Source: Xiphydria camelus (taxonomy: Eukaryota; Arthropoda; Insecta; Hymenoptera; Xiphydriidae). From it: DNA of 64,000 bases. The stretch's first letter is position 1. The number at the start of each line of letters is the position of its first letter. A program made the translations under genes and the position numbers. The notes under the pieces are model-generated. The model made no database searches and was not told the DNA's origin. It saw only the letters and a list, made by a program, of their open reading frames with translations. Below are positions 43,689-55,998 of this stretch, one piece after another. Location of the stretch: NCBI GenBank assembly GCA_963678675.1, contig OY783197.1:23851934-23915933 (forward strand), written 5' to 3'.

Positions 43689-44760
43689 GTGTGGAAACCC
43701 TTAAACAAGCGAAAAACGAACGTCGAGATTTTCGAAAAAATATTCACATCCTAGGTATCCTTCCGAGCAGAATCTCCGCGACGACGTTCTCGCGACACGC
43801 GATCGCTCGATAACCGCGTCACGCGCGCGACGTGCACGCGCGTGCAGTCACGGAAATGAGAAGGGAGATTGACCATCTCCGCCGCGAGTCCAGAAACGTT
43901 GAACTTCGTTCCCCCGGTGCGTTCGAGCGTACAGTACGCGCGTATATAGCTCGAAAAGAAAGCTGCGAAAAAGAGGGGGGAGACTCGATCGTGTTCACGG
44001 AGACGCTTTAATCGCGCTACGCGTCACCCGTGTACCGGGACATAAGCCGTGGCTCCGCGAGACGGCGGATATAGAAAGGAGGCATTGCGACGTACGCGCG
44101 CGCGCTGCTCTCCTTATTCCTTATTTTTCGTATCGCGACGACCGTTATCGTTAGCCGCGATCTTTCGCGCAACGGCGAACGGCGCGAGTGTGCGTACTCG
44201 GATAGATAGGAGCCCTCGGCGTATCGGCTCGGACTTAACGGTCCTCTCTCATTCCGGCTATAACTTTTAATATCGCGGTCAGGAGCTACCGTCCGGGAAT
44301 TTACGATCGCGGGCTTCATTAGCATATATTCGAAATATATTTTAATTTTACTATCGCGCGGCATTACCGCGATATACCGTAATATACGATCAGGCCCCGG
44401 CGCAGTAAAGTATAGCAGTCCCGACACGCCAACGCTAAGCGATTACCTAACCGCGGCGAAGTCCCGATGGCCCCCTATACGCGCGGGTATATGGGAGCCG
44501 CGCGGCGCGGACCTTGATTTACGACGGGACTCGCGAGATAATTATTTTTATTTTCATCCGGGGGGGATTAAGGGTGGCTCGTTGCACCGACGCGCTCGTC
44601 AAAAATGGGGAGGATGTACGCGCGCGGGCTGTATTGTAGTGCTGCTCGTGATCGGGGTTTTTTATGGCGCTGCCGTGAAATGCGCGTAAGGGAAAAGAGG
44701 ATTTTTAAGGACGCTACCGTTATTTTTAGAATTAATGGCTAAATTTGTATTCGCGGCGTC
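43689..44760. other. CpG-rich block, no gene found
   Basis: A 136-codon minus frame (44017-44427) is overlapped by a plus frame (44049-44270). Basic and Ser-rich, no recognisable domain. Confidence 0.35.
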
Positions 44761-45289
44761 TATTATCTGAGAGTATGTCGAAGATTCTTGACTGGTGCTT
44801 ATCAGCTGCAGCGGGATTTTATTTTTAAAAATCAAATATATAAAAAAGCCATTTTCTATTTTTCACAAAGAGTAGATAATAATAGAGAGAAGTAAATAAT
44901 AATCGTTGGGCCTAGTATTATCTTCGGCGACTGCACAAATATTGGTATAGTAGATCTTTTATAAAATAGAGGTATCTATCCCCATCCGCGCCGGTAGGAC
45001 ATCTATCCTCCAATGAAACACTTTAACGGTGGAATATTTGCCTCATCAATAATAATCATTTCGTCATGCAAGATTAAAATCAAATAGCAGTTATCGTTCT
45101 TCCTATTCATTAGCTAACTCTACCGAACCACAAAAATTACTTTCACGACGGATTTCTTTGTAGAATATCCTGCAGTCATTATTTCAGCGGAGGCAGTTTT
45201 ACGTTAAATTAATAACCAGCTGTACTTCTCATCTGACCCTGTTATAAATACTTATTAATGTAGTTGAAGGGTAAATTTGTCATACCTAT
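44761..45289. other. AT-rich spacer, nothing identified
   Basis: No frames, repeats or RNA signals that I can support. Confidence 0.3.
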
Positions 45290-45865
45290 GCCTACTCATG
45301 AATACGTGCATCCTTGTGCGAATTAATGGAATCAAACTATTTTTATTTCATATATTTCTAACTTAACATGAAATGAAATTTACCACTTATCGTTAGTATG
45401 ATCATTTCCCACTTTAATTAATATGTAATTCATCCTGACATAGAGTCCATACAATTTTCCTAATTATCTTTCAATTTTTCATGAAGAAATCACATTTGAG
45501 AAAAATTCTTTGAATTCCAATGTATTTTAATTCTTTTAATTAATAAAAGGGTGTGTAAATTTTAATGAAAGCTTTGATCGAAATTGATAAATATTTCTAT
45601 GTAAATACGTATATATACTCCTGTAAAAATTAATAGAAAATGTAAACATTTTTTCATGTGGTTTCATGATGAAAAATTGAAAGATAATTTATTGTAAGAC
45701 ATTGTCGACTCTACACCAGAAAGAATTGAAATGTTAATTAAGCTGAAAGGTGACCATATTAATAGTAAATGGTAGAGTTAATTTCATCTAAATTTAATTT
45801 CATTAATTTGCACAAGGTTATGAACTGGTATAACAGCAATACTCCATTGCCTCAATTATGCAATA
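45290..45865. mobile_element. degenerate palindrome of about 575 bp
   Basis: TCCTTGTGCGAATTAATGGA (about 45311) mirrors TTCATTAATTTGCACAAGG (about 45800). Pairing continues through an ACTTTAATTAA block, CATAGAGTC against GACTCTAC, and AATTATCTTTCAATTTTTCA against TGAAAAATTGAAAGATAATT (45461 and 45666). Arms of about 260 bp. Probably an old MITE. Confidence 0.65.
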
Positions 45866-47283
45866 AATAAATGCACAATATGTATATTATAATGTGTGGG
45901 CATCTATTCCATTTTTACCTTTTGTGTTAAATGCGTATCGATATAAAACCGCAGAAAAATATTTGCGTCCTTATCCATGTAACACGCGCGGGGCAACTCA
46001 TACACCCCCGGTATAGTTGCGCGTAGGTGCAACGCGGGATGCGCGAGCCGCACCGAGTCCATCGTAAACCTGGAAGCCGTATTGGCTGTCGAGTTAGCCG
46101 GCGCGTCGCAAATGTATTTTATTACCTCGCGGACGGGAGTCTCCCTCTGTTTTACGTCGTCCTCTCTTACCGCGTGACAGCTGACACTCCGATATTGTTA
46201 TTCACGGCCGCGCGGCGCGTTCGCCGCCACGACGGCGCGGACTCGCCGTTTTCGCCGGTCCTTTTTTGCGCTTCCCCCCCACGCGGGCCGCGATTTATTA
46301 TTCCGCCGCGCGCCCGCATTTCGCTAATTAACGGCCGCGCGGACGCGCGGTTCGAAGACCGGTGGCGGGTTCGGCGGCGCTGCACGCGATTGCCGCGCCG
46401 CGCGCGTAACCCACGCCGATTTCTCGAGATCGGCGCGACGCCGCCGTCGGGAGGTGCGCAATGACACGGATAAAGGCATGTAAGCCGACACTGGCGGGCG
46501 CGCGGCGGTATATGCGCGTGTTTATCGTGATCCCGCATCGGATCGGCGCACGCCCGGCCGAGCAGGCGGCGCGGTTACCAGCTAACTAGTGTTCCGTATC
46601 GCGTTTAGTATCGGTTAATCAAGGTACGGATCCATGGATCAATGGTGAAAGCCCCTTAGCTGCAGACATTCGGACAGGTTACGCGTGACTGCTCGGTATA
46701 CTCGGCGCGCGGTTCGCCGTGCCGTTCTGTGTTTACGGTGCTGCGGGAGGCGGGGAGCCCCCCTCCACCTTCTCATCACGCCACACCGTTCATCGGCCTC
46801 GCAGCGCTGCCCCACGGCCGTGTGCGCCGCCGCCGTCGCCTCGACTCGGCTTTGTCTCACAATTAATTAACCTGTCAGTTCGTGTGTCATTACGTTGCGT
46901 TACGCTCAACCTCGCCGCTCTAATTAGATCCGAAGGGGATGATAATAATACCGTTTTAATTCGAGACCGCGCGCCGGAATTAAAGGGCGCGCTGCCGCGC
47001 GGCGATCTTGAGAGGGCCGACGGACGGCGTGGGCGCGATCGATCTTTTTTGTAAACGGAGAGCTTTCGGTGTCGATCGTGTCGATAGGACGGCCTGCGGT
47101 TGTGGTGTAACGGGTGTTTCGCGGTATCGGGGTGTAATGATTTTTATGAGAACGCGCGGATGAAGGGGGAGAGAAGCGAAACGATGGCGATATAGATGCT
47201 ATTTTGGGCTTCATCAGATGAGCCTTGTTCTCCGCTGTTTGGTAGAGATCGAAGGGCATATAATTCGAGATCGGCATGGGCTG
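45866..47283. other. CpG-rich block, no gene found
   Basis: Starts AT-rich and becomes very CpG-rich at about 45980. Frames of 111-145 codons (46027-46464 plus, 46167-46538 minus, 46719-47054 plus, 46924-47310 minus) overlap one another. None has a recognisable domain. Confidence 0.35.
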
Positions 47284-47499
47284 CGCTGAGAAGAAAAATG
47301 GTATATTCAATTAAATCGGCATTTTACGGGTGGGGGAATGCAGAATTAGTTGCTCCAACTACGATTAACGATCATTTGAATGAACTGCAGTCTGTTTCAT
47401 TCAAACAGCCGTAGGAGAATGTATTATATATTTAGTTAATTATGCATTCCCCCACCCGTAATCGTCGATTTAGTCAAATCTACATTTTTTTCTCAGTGT
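47284..47499. mobile_element. palindromic MITE with CTGAGAA/TTCTCAG-like ends
   Basis: CGCTGAGAAGAAAAATGGTA at the left, TACATTTTTTTCTCAGTG at the right. Mirrored TTACGGGTGGGGGAATGCA and TGCATTCCCCCACCCGTAA. The centre has a GAATGAACTGCAGTCTGTTTC pair. About 216 bp. Confidence 0.85.
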
Positions 47500-47504
47500 A
47501 AGTA

Positions 47505-47752
47505 TACAGTACGCCCGAGGGCAAAGTTTACAAAGGGAGCCACAGTTTTATGTTGATTCTTCTAGTACTTTTTCGAGATTGAAACTGCGCGTGCGCAATT
47601 TTTCGTACAAATCATAGGTATGAAGCATCTAACAGCATGTGCTGCATGCTCAAAAAATTGCGACTGCGCAGTTTCAATCTTAAAAATTTACTGAGGCAAT
47701 GAACATAAAACTACGAGTCTCCTTGTATACTTTGCACTCGGACATATTGTAT
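47505..47752. mobile_element. TA-flanked palindromic MITE
   Basis: TACAGTACGCCCGAGGGCAA at the left mirrors TTTGCACTCGGACATATTGT at the right. Interior AGATTGAAACTGCGCGTGCG mirrors CGACTGCGCAGTTTCAATCT. About 248 bp, starting six bases after the previous element. Confidence 0.85.
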
Positions 47753-48690
47753 AGTCGTACTTTCGACGTAGGTGCTACAAAAAACAATTTGCATAACTGC
47801 ACCTAAAATTTCTCTGATGTGGAATTCCATATGCAGGGGTTCCGAGATACGAAAGGCTCCATACCGACCGGTATCGTTTCGCTGGTTCTGCATACTGCTT
47901 TCGAAAGGCGAATGATCTTCCCACCGCGATATACGGAGGAAGAGAGGAGGAAATAAGGGATGACTATATACCCAAGACACGGCGAACTGCATGAAAATCT
48001 GCGAAGAGCTCGCGAGTTCGCCCTCCTCCTCCACGCCACCCCTCGTCGTCCTCCGCGGGATTACCGCTCCCTCCCACGCCGCGGCGTCAAATTGCCGCAT
48101 AGAAAATAAACTCCCACCTTTATGGGGTGCGATAACTTTGAAATACGCACACCGCCTGTACGCAACAGCCGCCCGAGGAATTTATGCTCTAATATACTCC
48201 TCCACACGCGGCCGGTTATACGGGGTGTCCTAATGAAGTCTATATCCGTATACTCGTTGGCCGCACACCCGAACTAAATTTTGGGAGCGGTGCGCCGCGC
48301 GCCGCGCTTTAAATCGCGTGCCGAGAAGGTAATCGTATAGAAACGTCCAATTTTCCGGGAGAAATCTTTGCCTAGAAATTATGCTCGTTACGAGAGAGAA
48401 GAGGGAAGAAGAATAAAAGTGAAAGGAAGATATAAACGCGATCGCGTCCCGATCTCTCGAAGCGAGGACTTTCTCCTCATTTCCGGTGCCTCTTCCCGTT
48501 CGCCATCGAGCAGTAGCCACTATATTGTATACCTATGTACGTCGTTAGCAACTCGGCTCGACGGATGCTGCGGCAGAGGGCCGACAGTTACATCAATACG
48601 CTAACGGTAATGGGGAGTTGCATGAAACAGGAATAGTTATTTCAACCCGGCCATGTTATTGTTGTTCATAGTACATGTAATATTTTTACT
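47753..48690. other. CpG-rich block, no gene found
   Basis: A 129-codon minus frame (47711-48100) and a 96-codon minus frame (48230-48520) are overlapped by plus frames. No domain recognised. Confidence 0.35.
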
Positions 48691-48693
48691 TAA

Positions 48694-48978
48694 GGAGAAA
48701 AGTGATTCTGCAATTTCAGCAAAATTAAGTTTTACTGGGAACTTGTTACTATCATGATAGAAATATTATCTGTGACAGCAAAAGTTATGTTTAATAATAG
48801 CAAATGTGACTACAATCACTGTTAAATATTACTTGGTAAAAATATTTGCTATCCTAACATTTTTCACTATTATTGAACATATCTTTTGCTACCACATATA
48901 TGATATATTTATCATGACGGTATGAAATTCTCAGCAAAACCTAGTTTTCTTAAAACTGCACAACTATTTCTTCTGTGC
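48694..48978. mobile_element. inverted-repeat MITE with CAGCAAAA blocks
   Basis: CAGCAAAATTAAGTTTTACT at the left mirrors CTCAGCAAAACCTAGTTTTC in reverse at the right. Further inward, TATCATGATAGAAATATTAT pairs with TATATTTATCATGACGG, and AGCAAAAGTTATGTTTAATA pairs with TATTGAACATATCTTTTGCT. About 285 bp. Confidence 0.7.
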
Positions 48979-50440
48979 GGGGCACATGATTCGTGGGAAC
49001 GCGATGACGTAATGTCATGGCCGCTTCATTTCAGTGCGTTGGTCATAATACGTGTTAGTCTAGTCGTACGTAGGGAAAGGGTATAAATAGAGGGCAGGTA
49101 GGTCACATGCGTAGAGTACCTGACGCGTAGAAGAGGGATAGAGAATCTGTACAAGCTACTCAAGGGGCTGTTCGCATATTACCCTCAAGTATAAAAATGA
49201 GAATCACTTGGGCTGTCCGCCAATTGGCAGTAACGCCATAACATTGCTCACGGTCAAAGATGCGTATCTAAAAAATCTCAATTTTCTTTAGTTTTTTATG
49301 CCGAAAGGGGATACGCCAATTGTTTTCAAGTACTGCTCCAGTATCGGAATAACATGCGGAACCATAAAATAAAATTTAAAAAAATCATGGAACTTCCCCA
49401 TTCTAATATAGACGCAAGTAAATTCGATTTAAACTATTAAAAGAAATCTCTTCCGAATCGGCAAGAAACTTCTCGTTTACCCGAGTCGATGCACCCGACT
49501 CCAACTAAAGAAGTTGAAAGAAATAACCATCGCTACCACCTACAGCCACGCCACACGGTGGTACCCGTCGTTCCTCGAAGGGATTCGGTAGTCGGACTAC
49601 ACGAGTTACACCGTGGTACTCCCGTCGCGAAGCGAAGGGGGGAGGGGACGACGACGGGAAGAAGGACTCCGACAGCAGTAGGTATAGTCCTCGGATACGC
49701 GAGCCGCGTGTATACGAGCCGATCGAGCTGCTAATTCATTGCGCGAGGCCCGCTCAAAGGCGGCGACCCGCTCGCGGTCTCGTCTCCGACAAAGGAAGTT
49801 GTTTATCCTTACGCGACGCGCTCAAGATGGCTGGCCGTCCATCAATCAGCGCGCGGGAGACAACCGGAGGAAAAAAAACTGCAATTACCTGTTCTTCGAG
49901 CCGCGCTCCCTCGAGAGGGCCCGCGGTACCCGGCCCCGTGCTTACGCCGCGCGGCCCTCGCCCGGCATCTCCATACTATATACGCTTATTTGGTAATTAA
50001 GAGGATGAGCGTGACGGCTTGCGTGCCGTGCGCCGTGTCCGGATCGGCCGAACCGAACGGCGACGCTACGGTCTCCCCTTTTTTTCCGAGAAAGGCCACT
50101 TTGGAGCGGCAGCGAGAGAGAGAGAAGAGTCGGGAGATAAGGAGCGGGTGGAGTCCCGCGGTATAACGCGTTAATTCGCGCCGGGGCTCCGCAGAGATCA
50201 TCGGGGGAGAGAGACTGCTACGAGAAATTCGAGGAATCGCGTGCCGCGCGCTGATAACGGTCGTTAGGGCGAGCTTACGGTCTCTCTCTGGTTTACGAGT
50301 ATGTCTCTCTCTATGGGGCTTTCGTCGTGGTCTCCTATGCGTATCTCTAAGTCGGTCGCGCGCGCTTCGGTATACGGGTTAAGGTATTCGAAAAAGAGGT
50401 GGTGGATTCTTCGTTATGTATACTGAGAAAGATGGGATAG
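48979..50440. other. mixed then CpG-rich DNA, no gene found
   Basis: Short frames only (81 codons at 49489-49734 plus, 85 at 49739-49996 plus). A possible TATA box at 49082 is listed separately. Confidence 0.35.
49082..49089 (+). promoter_or_regulatory. possible TATA box
   Basis: GGGTATAAATAGAGGGC is a good match to the eukaryotic TATA consensus with GC-rich flanks. No downstream frame, Inr or transcript can be shown, so this is a weak candidate. Confidence 0.2.
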
Positions 50441-50609
50441 TTGTGGGTAGTTTAGTTCTACGCTCAGGGAGAAGTTTATTTGAATACAAACCTGTGGCAA
50501 CAATATTTATTTGCGATGATTCGATGAACGAGGAATTTACTTAAGGGGCAACAAAAAGTTTGAGGTAAATTAACATTCTGTGATGTACGCAAACATTTGT
50601 TTCATTTAA

Positions 50610-50829
50610 CACTAGATTTACGGAAACCCGTCAAATTGACGGGTGACTTATTAAGTGTCATTCAAATTCGAATATCTAGTAACCTAAATTGGCGAAATAC
50701 ATTTTTGTAGATTAGATTTTACTGTACAAGATAGATATAATAGCATAGACTAAAATTTCGTAGTTATCGAGATAATTGTTCGCCAAAAATGACCATTTTA
50801 GAATGTCGAAACCGTCCGTAAATCCAGTG
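50610..50829. mobile_element. TTAA-flanked MITE, copy 2
   Basis: Flanked by TTAA at 50606-50609 and 50830-50833. Ends CACTAGATTTACGGAAACCC and GTCCGTAAATCCAGTG. Inverted relative to 17054-17289, sharing CCGTCAAATTGACGGGTGAC and the AAAATGACCATTTTAGAA-type block. 220 bp. Confidence 0.9.
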
Positions 50830-50833
50830 TTAA

Positions 50834-51097
50834 ATATACCTTTGTTCCGTATGGAAAAAATTCATGTTTGAGACTAATAAACTTTGTAATAAATTCGTAT
50901 TCAAGTAAACTTTTCTCTGAGTGTACTAATTGTAAGAATATCACGTGGGTAAATATTGGGTTCAGTATATGGGTTTGAACAGGTGGCATACGCGTATCGG
51001 AGGCAAATTGTCACGTGGAAAATTCAAATACCTAGAGATACGAGATTCTTCTCGCTAGTATTAGATTGTAATTTGAACAGTATGATTGTATTCTCCC
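50834..51097. other. AT-rich spacer
   Basis: Ends of MITE-like type (AAACTTTTCTCTGAGTGTAC at about 50907) indicate a further, poorly bounded element around 50440-50925. Its left end may be at about 50418 (TATACTGAGAAAGATGG). The TTAA MITE at 50610 would then be nested inside it. Confidence 0.45.
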
Positions 51098-51342
51098 ACC
51101 CAGGTGGAAAAATTCTTTATATTTTCTTTGTTAATCCATATATGGTGTTGATCACACATATGGATTGTATATGATTTCTATATTAACCATATAAAGCTTA
51201 TATATGGATTTTACAAACATTCACAAATCTGTATGTACATATTATACGAGTAGTCCTTGTACGGTTAATACACAAATCACATATAATCCATATGTGACCG
51301 AAACTACGTATGGATTATGTACAAAATATATTTCCGCCTGGA
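51098..51342. mobile_element. CCAGGTGGAAA-ended MITE
   Basis: CCCAGGTGGAAAAATTCTTT at the left mirrors AATATATTTCCGCCTGG at the right. The interior has repeated and mirrored CATATATGG/TGGATTATATG motifs (CACATATGGATTG, ACATATAATCCATATGTG). About 245 bp. Confidence 0.75.
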
Positions 51343-52257
51343 CAGTTAGCGATCCACAATTTAAGAATAGTTTTATCAGCATCCATTTTTGTTCAGTACA
51401 AGTCCGCACTCAGCACAGATCTATCCTACCCACATCGTAAACTTTCGAATCGCCACTTTTTCCCGTCGGCGATTAATTATCCCGCTCGCGCGTTACGATT
51501 CTTCGCGTACGACGCCATCTGACGTTCCGTTGAACGAACGATGGTGATTTACGATTAAACTGTAAAACACGGCGGCATGCAGGCGAGAGAGGGTAGTAGC
51601 CGCGCCGCGTTCTCGCTGACGGGCGGCCTCGCAGAACGAATAAGGGTCGCGCGCGTGTACGCGTCCGGTCGACGCGGCGCGCGGCGAACACGCCATCGCG
51701 CGTATATCCGCGCGGCTGACGACTGTATCGCCGTCGTGTATGCGTGCCGCTGCGAGCCGTCATAAATCAGCGTAATTAAAATGCCTGCCGGAGAATAAAT
51801 GATTGCGCGACAAATCCGGGTGGGGCGCGCGGAGGGCGAAGGGGCGCGCAGGCGGACGTGAGAGCCGGGCCGGCGCGGGAATCAAAGTCGTCCCCGCGAT
51901 CGGACGACGTTTAATACGATATACGGGCTGATGAAAGCGGGGGGTGTCGTAATTTTTCCTCGTTTGTTCGCGACGAGACGAGACGCTCTACTGTCGTCCG
52001 CGTCGTCAGACCTCTTAATGGCAAAGCGCCGCGTTCCGCACTGAAACACGTTTCGATGAAAATCTTTCACGCGAAGGGGGGTGCGATTGTGAACAGAAAT
52101 ATTTCACCGACGAATGCTTCGTGGAAGATAAAAGAATCGACCGCGGGAGTTATACGCCCATCAAAAATCCATTTCGGAGATTCCAGCGAATAGTTCTTTC
52201 GAGACATTCTTTCCCACCATATATAATACCTATATATAAACATATATATAATATATA
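51343..52257. other. CpG-rich block, no gene found
   Basis: Overlapping frames around 51473-51765 on both strands and 51882-52070 on minus. No domain recognised. TA-rich repeats at 52218-52257 lead into the next element. Confidence 0.35.
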
Positions 52258-52643
52258 CGGGGTGTTCTCAAACCTCTGACCCAGAGGAAAACCCTGTTCA
52301 TTAAAATTTACGAACATAATGCAATTGATTTTATAGAAATGCGTTAAGAATTTACGGAGAAATTAATTATTGAAAAGTGATTAATATTTTGAATTTATTC
52401 GGCATTGATGACGTCATATAGAATTTAATCGCAATTGCTATCGTTTTTACAAACATTATCTTCATGAGCCTTGACATAACGTCACCAATGCCGAATAAAT
52501 TCAAAATACTAATTACTTTGTAATAATTAATTTCTCCGTAAATTCTTAACGGATTTCAAAAAAAATCAATTGCATTATGTTCGTAATTTTTTAATGAACA
52601 TAGGGTTTTCCCCCCTCTGGGTCAGAGGTTTGAGAACACCCGG
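52258..52643. mobile_element. 386-bp near-perfect palindromic MITE, TA-flanked
   Basis: Ends CGGGGTGTTCTCAAACCTCT and AGAGGTTTGAGAACACCCGG with TA on both sides. The arms stay paired for most of the length: GACCCAGAGG/CCTCTGGGTC, ACGGAGAAATTAATTATT against AATAATTAATTTCTCCGT, and TTTGAATTTATTCGGCATTG against CAATGCCGAATAAATTCAAA. Terminal sequence and TA flanks fit a mariner-type MITE. Confidence 0.9.
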
Positions 52644-54445
52644 TATACATAAATGTAGGGGCGAGTAGCTACTTTACAATTTTAATTGTAACTTAGTTTT
52701 GATCGAACAAAAAGTTTTTGGAAAAACAAACAACGTAACACTGAACGATAGAATTCCACGTACACAAAATTGCAGACTTTCGTTTTCTTCCGTGACTAAG
52801 CTCTGTCTACCGATTTGAATCTCAGGTGGATCATCTTGCCCCGTGATCTCCTCTACGTGTGGTTCAACTTAGGCGTCGCGGCCAAATTCGTCAGCTCTCC
52901 CCTAAGTGGTTCGAATAGAAATAATACAGAAAACGCGAGACGAGCATGTCTATCGATACCGATCATCCCGACAACTGGCATCATTCCCGAATATCATCCT
53001 CCCTCGTCCCGCGGGGTAACCCCGACTCCGAAAACGCCCCCCGCTTGCCGCCGCCATTCCGTATGGAGGTCGAAATAAATGTAAACGATCCCGAGAGCGC
53101 CGCGCGGAATCGGGTCGCGAGAAACGACACGAGCCAAGTACTTTATCGGCCCGTTCGCGTCGGCAAGGCTGTACCCCATCTCCCCTCGTACTCCCTAACC
53201 CCGACCGTTACCGTTATCACCCGGCGCGCAACCCTTATCCCCGCGATTCGACCTCTATATCGGCGGGGAGACATTCGATTCCCGCCGCGGGGCGCGGGCG
53301 GAGGGTTCCGCGGTCCGAGGGAAGCACCGCGCGACGTTTCAATAAATTCGATTCGTGAGCCCCGTCCGGCTCCCGGTTCCGCGGCGCAGAGAGCCTCGCA
53401 CAGCCGGGAGGTCCCCGCAGAGGACGATCGCGCCGGTCGTCGGGCATTCCGTTGTTTGTTTCTTTCTCGATATTACCATAACTCCGCCGCATAAATACCG
53501 AAACGGCGGCATTCCTGCGCGGCGGCGTGAGTTATAGCCCCCCTCCCCCCCTCCTTCGCCTCTCGCCGGAGAACTTCTCCCGTTCCCCGCGGATCGTCCG
53601 GAAGCCGGCGCGGCACGACCGCGCGTCCGAGCGCTTCTGTGAAACGCGCCACCCATCCTCCTCGGGTACAGCCGCTGATGTCCTCGCTAGCCGACCCCCT
53701 CGCTCCGGCGAGGAGATGCCATCCCGCTTCTCTCTTCCTCCCGCCGCTCCATCCACGACGGGAGGAGGAGAAGAAGTAAGGGACATCGCGGGGCAAAAGG
53801 TGCCGACGCGCCTCGCTCCTCGCCGCCACGGAGGACTGTCGCGAAAGAAGCTTGATCTCATTCGGAAGGCATCCTCGATTATATTGGGAACACGTCGTCC
53901 TGCTCCAAATATAGGGCGGTCGCCATCGGCCGTTCGAATCGGGAGTCCCGCGCAGCTGTCCGACGCGGTAACGAGTGACTCAGGACGGCACTTGTATTGT
54001 ACTTACCTATCGCTCGCCGTAAGTCGGGTATGAGGCACTTAAACTGCCGCTTCGTGCGTCCGATGGCGGTTCTATAATAGCGGTTTCATTCATTTTCTCC
54101 TGTTTCTCGGTGAGAGTTGCGCTATTTATAATAAATAGCCACTCGAGTACGCGCGGTATGTGGAAGCTGCGGTGTGTGTGCCGTGGTTTCTTCCTCGTAC
54201 GACCGATATCCTTACACGGGTCTCGGGTGTGGCCGCGCGAAGAGCGGTCTTTCTACGACTGGCACTGCGTCAGCGTAGGTAGGTACGAGTATTTCTGTTC
54301 GGGACGAGCTCATGTAGTTTAGTAGGATCGACGGACTCGTCGGAGGGAGGGGCGTATTTTTAAGACGGGCGAATCGATGCTTCCCGCTGACGCTCGATGG
54401 AAGAGGAAATAGCGAGGACGCCATTGCAGTGTACACTGACAATGA
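52644..54445. other. CpG-rich block, no gene found
   Basis: Holds the longest plus frames of this part (52946-53494, 182 codons; 53527-54033, 168 codons), each shadowed by minus frames of similar length (53235-53492, 53339-53656, 53473-53829, 53532-53861). Arg/Ser/Pro-rich, no domain recognised. Confidence 0.4.
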
Positions 54446-54700
54446 GAAAAATACATGCTAATGTCAATAGAACATTTTTTCAATCAAGGGCGTATGCTCT
54501 TAAAAGTTGTTAGGAATACAGATTCTAGGTTAGGACAAAAGGTTAGGAATACAGATTAGGTTAGGACAAAAGATTCTTCCAACGCTAAAAAAACATTTCT
54601 TGCACGAAGAAAACCATGGCTTGATTCTGGAATTATATCTTTCATTGAAGATTGAAGAAGTAGTGTATTTTGTAACACCTGTCTCTGAAGCTCGACTTTC
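54446..54700. repeat. AT-rich repeat debris with a 30-bp tandem duplication
   Basis: GTTAGGAATACAGATT followed by AGGTTAGGACAAAAG occurs twice in a row (about 54508-54570). 54595-54650 is the inverted match to 20736-20781 (CACGAAGAAAACCATGGCTT). Confidence 0.6.
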
Positions 54701-55998
54701 GAAGCACGTGTGGTGTGCTTAAAGTGCCCCTTTTCAGAAGAGTGCGCGTAAAGCGAGTAGCGCATGCGCTCATCGATGAATTACTTCAACCAAGCTACAG
54801 TTCGATGGCGAGTCGACCGAAAGATCTCGCCTCACAATCAGAGTTCGCAAATAAAGATTCCTCCCTTTTCCCGACCACGCGATACGACGGGGAGGACGTT
54901 AACGATTCGCAGGGTGGCATGGAAGCCCGCCTCTCTCTTTCCCAGAAGCCGAAGCTTTGGCGGTGGGTCCGTACGTCCCTACGCACGCACGTTCGCGCGA
55001 CCTGACCAAACAAGTGCTAATTACGGTCGGTGAGCAGCGAGCGTCGTGTGTGCGTGCGAGTGACGGGCACGCAAGATACGTAATTCATGACTTTATTACG
55101 TGCATCGCGCGGCCGCGGAGCTGTGACGGCGGCTTTTTGCGAGTAGCGGGTACAGGGAACGTGTCGTGCCGACGCGGTTGATGGCCGCGTACGGTACGCA
55201 GGTACACGGAAAGGGGTAACCGCGAGCGCCTGCGGACTCCATCTATAGCGGCGCGCTAAATGTGAGGGAGAGGGGGGAGGATACATTCGGTCATCGTCAG
55301 CCACCCAGAGGAGTCCTCGTCACTCGAGCGTCGTTGCTGCCACTAAACGCTCCTTAATTGATGTAATTGGACGGGAAACAGTGTTGCGTGATAATTAGTA
55401 CCACCGGGATCGCGCGACTTCCACTTTGTAATTAGATGAATGCTTCTTAATTCGAAATTGCGCGCGTCTTATTAGGTATCATTTCCCGGTAATCGTCTCG
55501 CGTGCGATATACATACGTACGTATACATGTGTGTACGCGCTTTGTGTGAGATGGGTTTCTCGACGCTGCAGCAAAAGGGGAAGAATTATATCGTCAGGGA
55601 GGATCTACGGGCGAAATTCGAGAAGATTCGCGCGCCGTCATCGGGACGGCTGTCACCGCGCGTGGGTTCGAAATAGCCGTAATTTCCGATTTTGGCAATA
55701 ATTCACCGGGGACTTTGGAAATCGTCAGTCCGATAATACCCGTTTCATTTCCGCTTCGCTCTGAATCTCCTGAAAGGTCGGCAAAATTTATAGGCTACGC
55801 TTGAAAACGTTTCGCGTTTCTATCGTGTGTATAGGTGTATAGGTAAAATGTATACGCATCCTGCGACTATGGGGGGAGATGAACAGAGGAACGTATCGCT
55901 GCTTTAGATATAGGTTTGATCGATTTCTGGCGTTGGTGAGTGGAGCGTGCCGGGGAATAAGGACGCCGTGTGACGTCACGAGAAGGCCCTCTCGATGA
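54701..55998. other. CpG-rich block, no gene found
   Basis: Frames of 70-96 codons on both strands between 54715 and 55304; none recognised. Nothing is seen in 55310-55990 beyond short CpG-rich and TACGTA-repeat patches. Confidence 0.35.

Noticed and set aside
52946..54033. Two long plus frames (182 and 168 codons) that might be exons; splice-donor-like CCGTAAGTCGG near 54017
   Set aside because: Equally long minus frames cover the same DNA and no acceptor, domain or homologue is visible. A donor-like string alone is common.
54508..54570. TTAGG-containing stretch resembling insect telomere repeat
   Set aside because: Only a two-copy 30-bp duplication containing GGTTAGG; not a TTAGG array.
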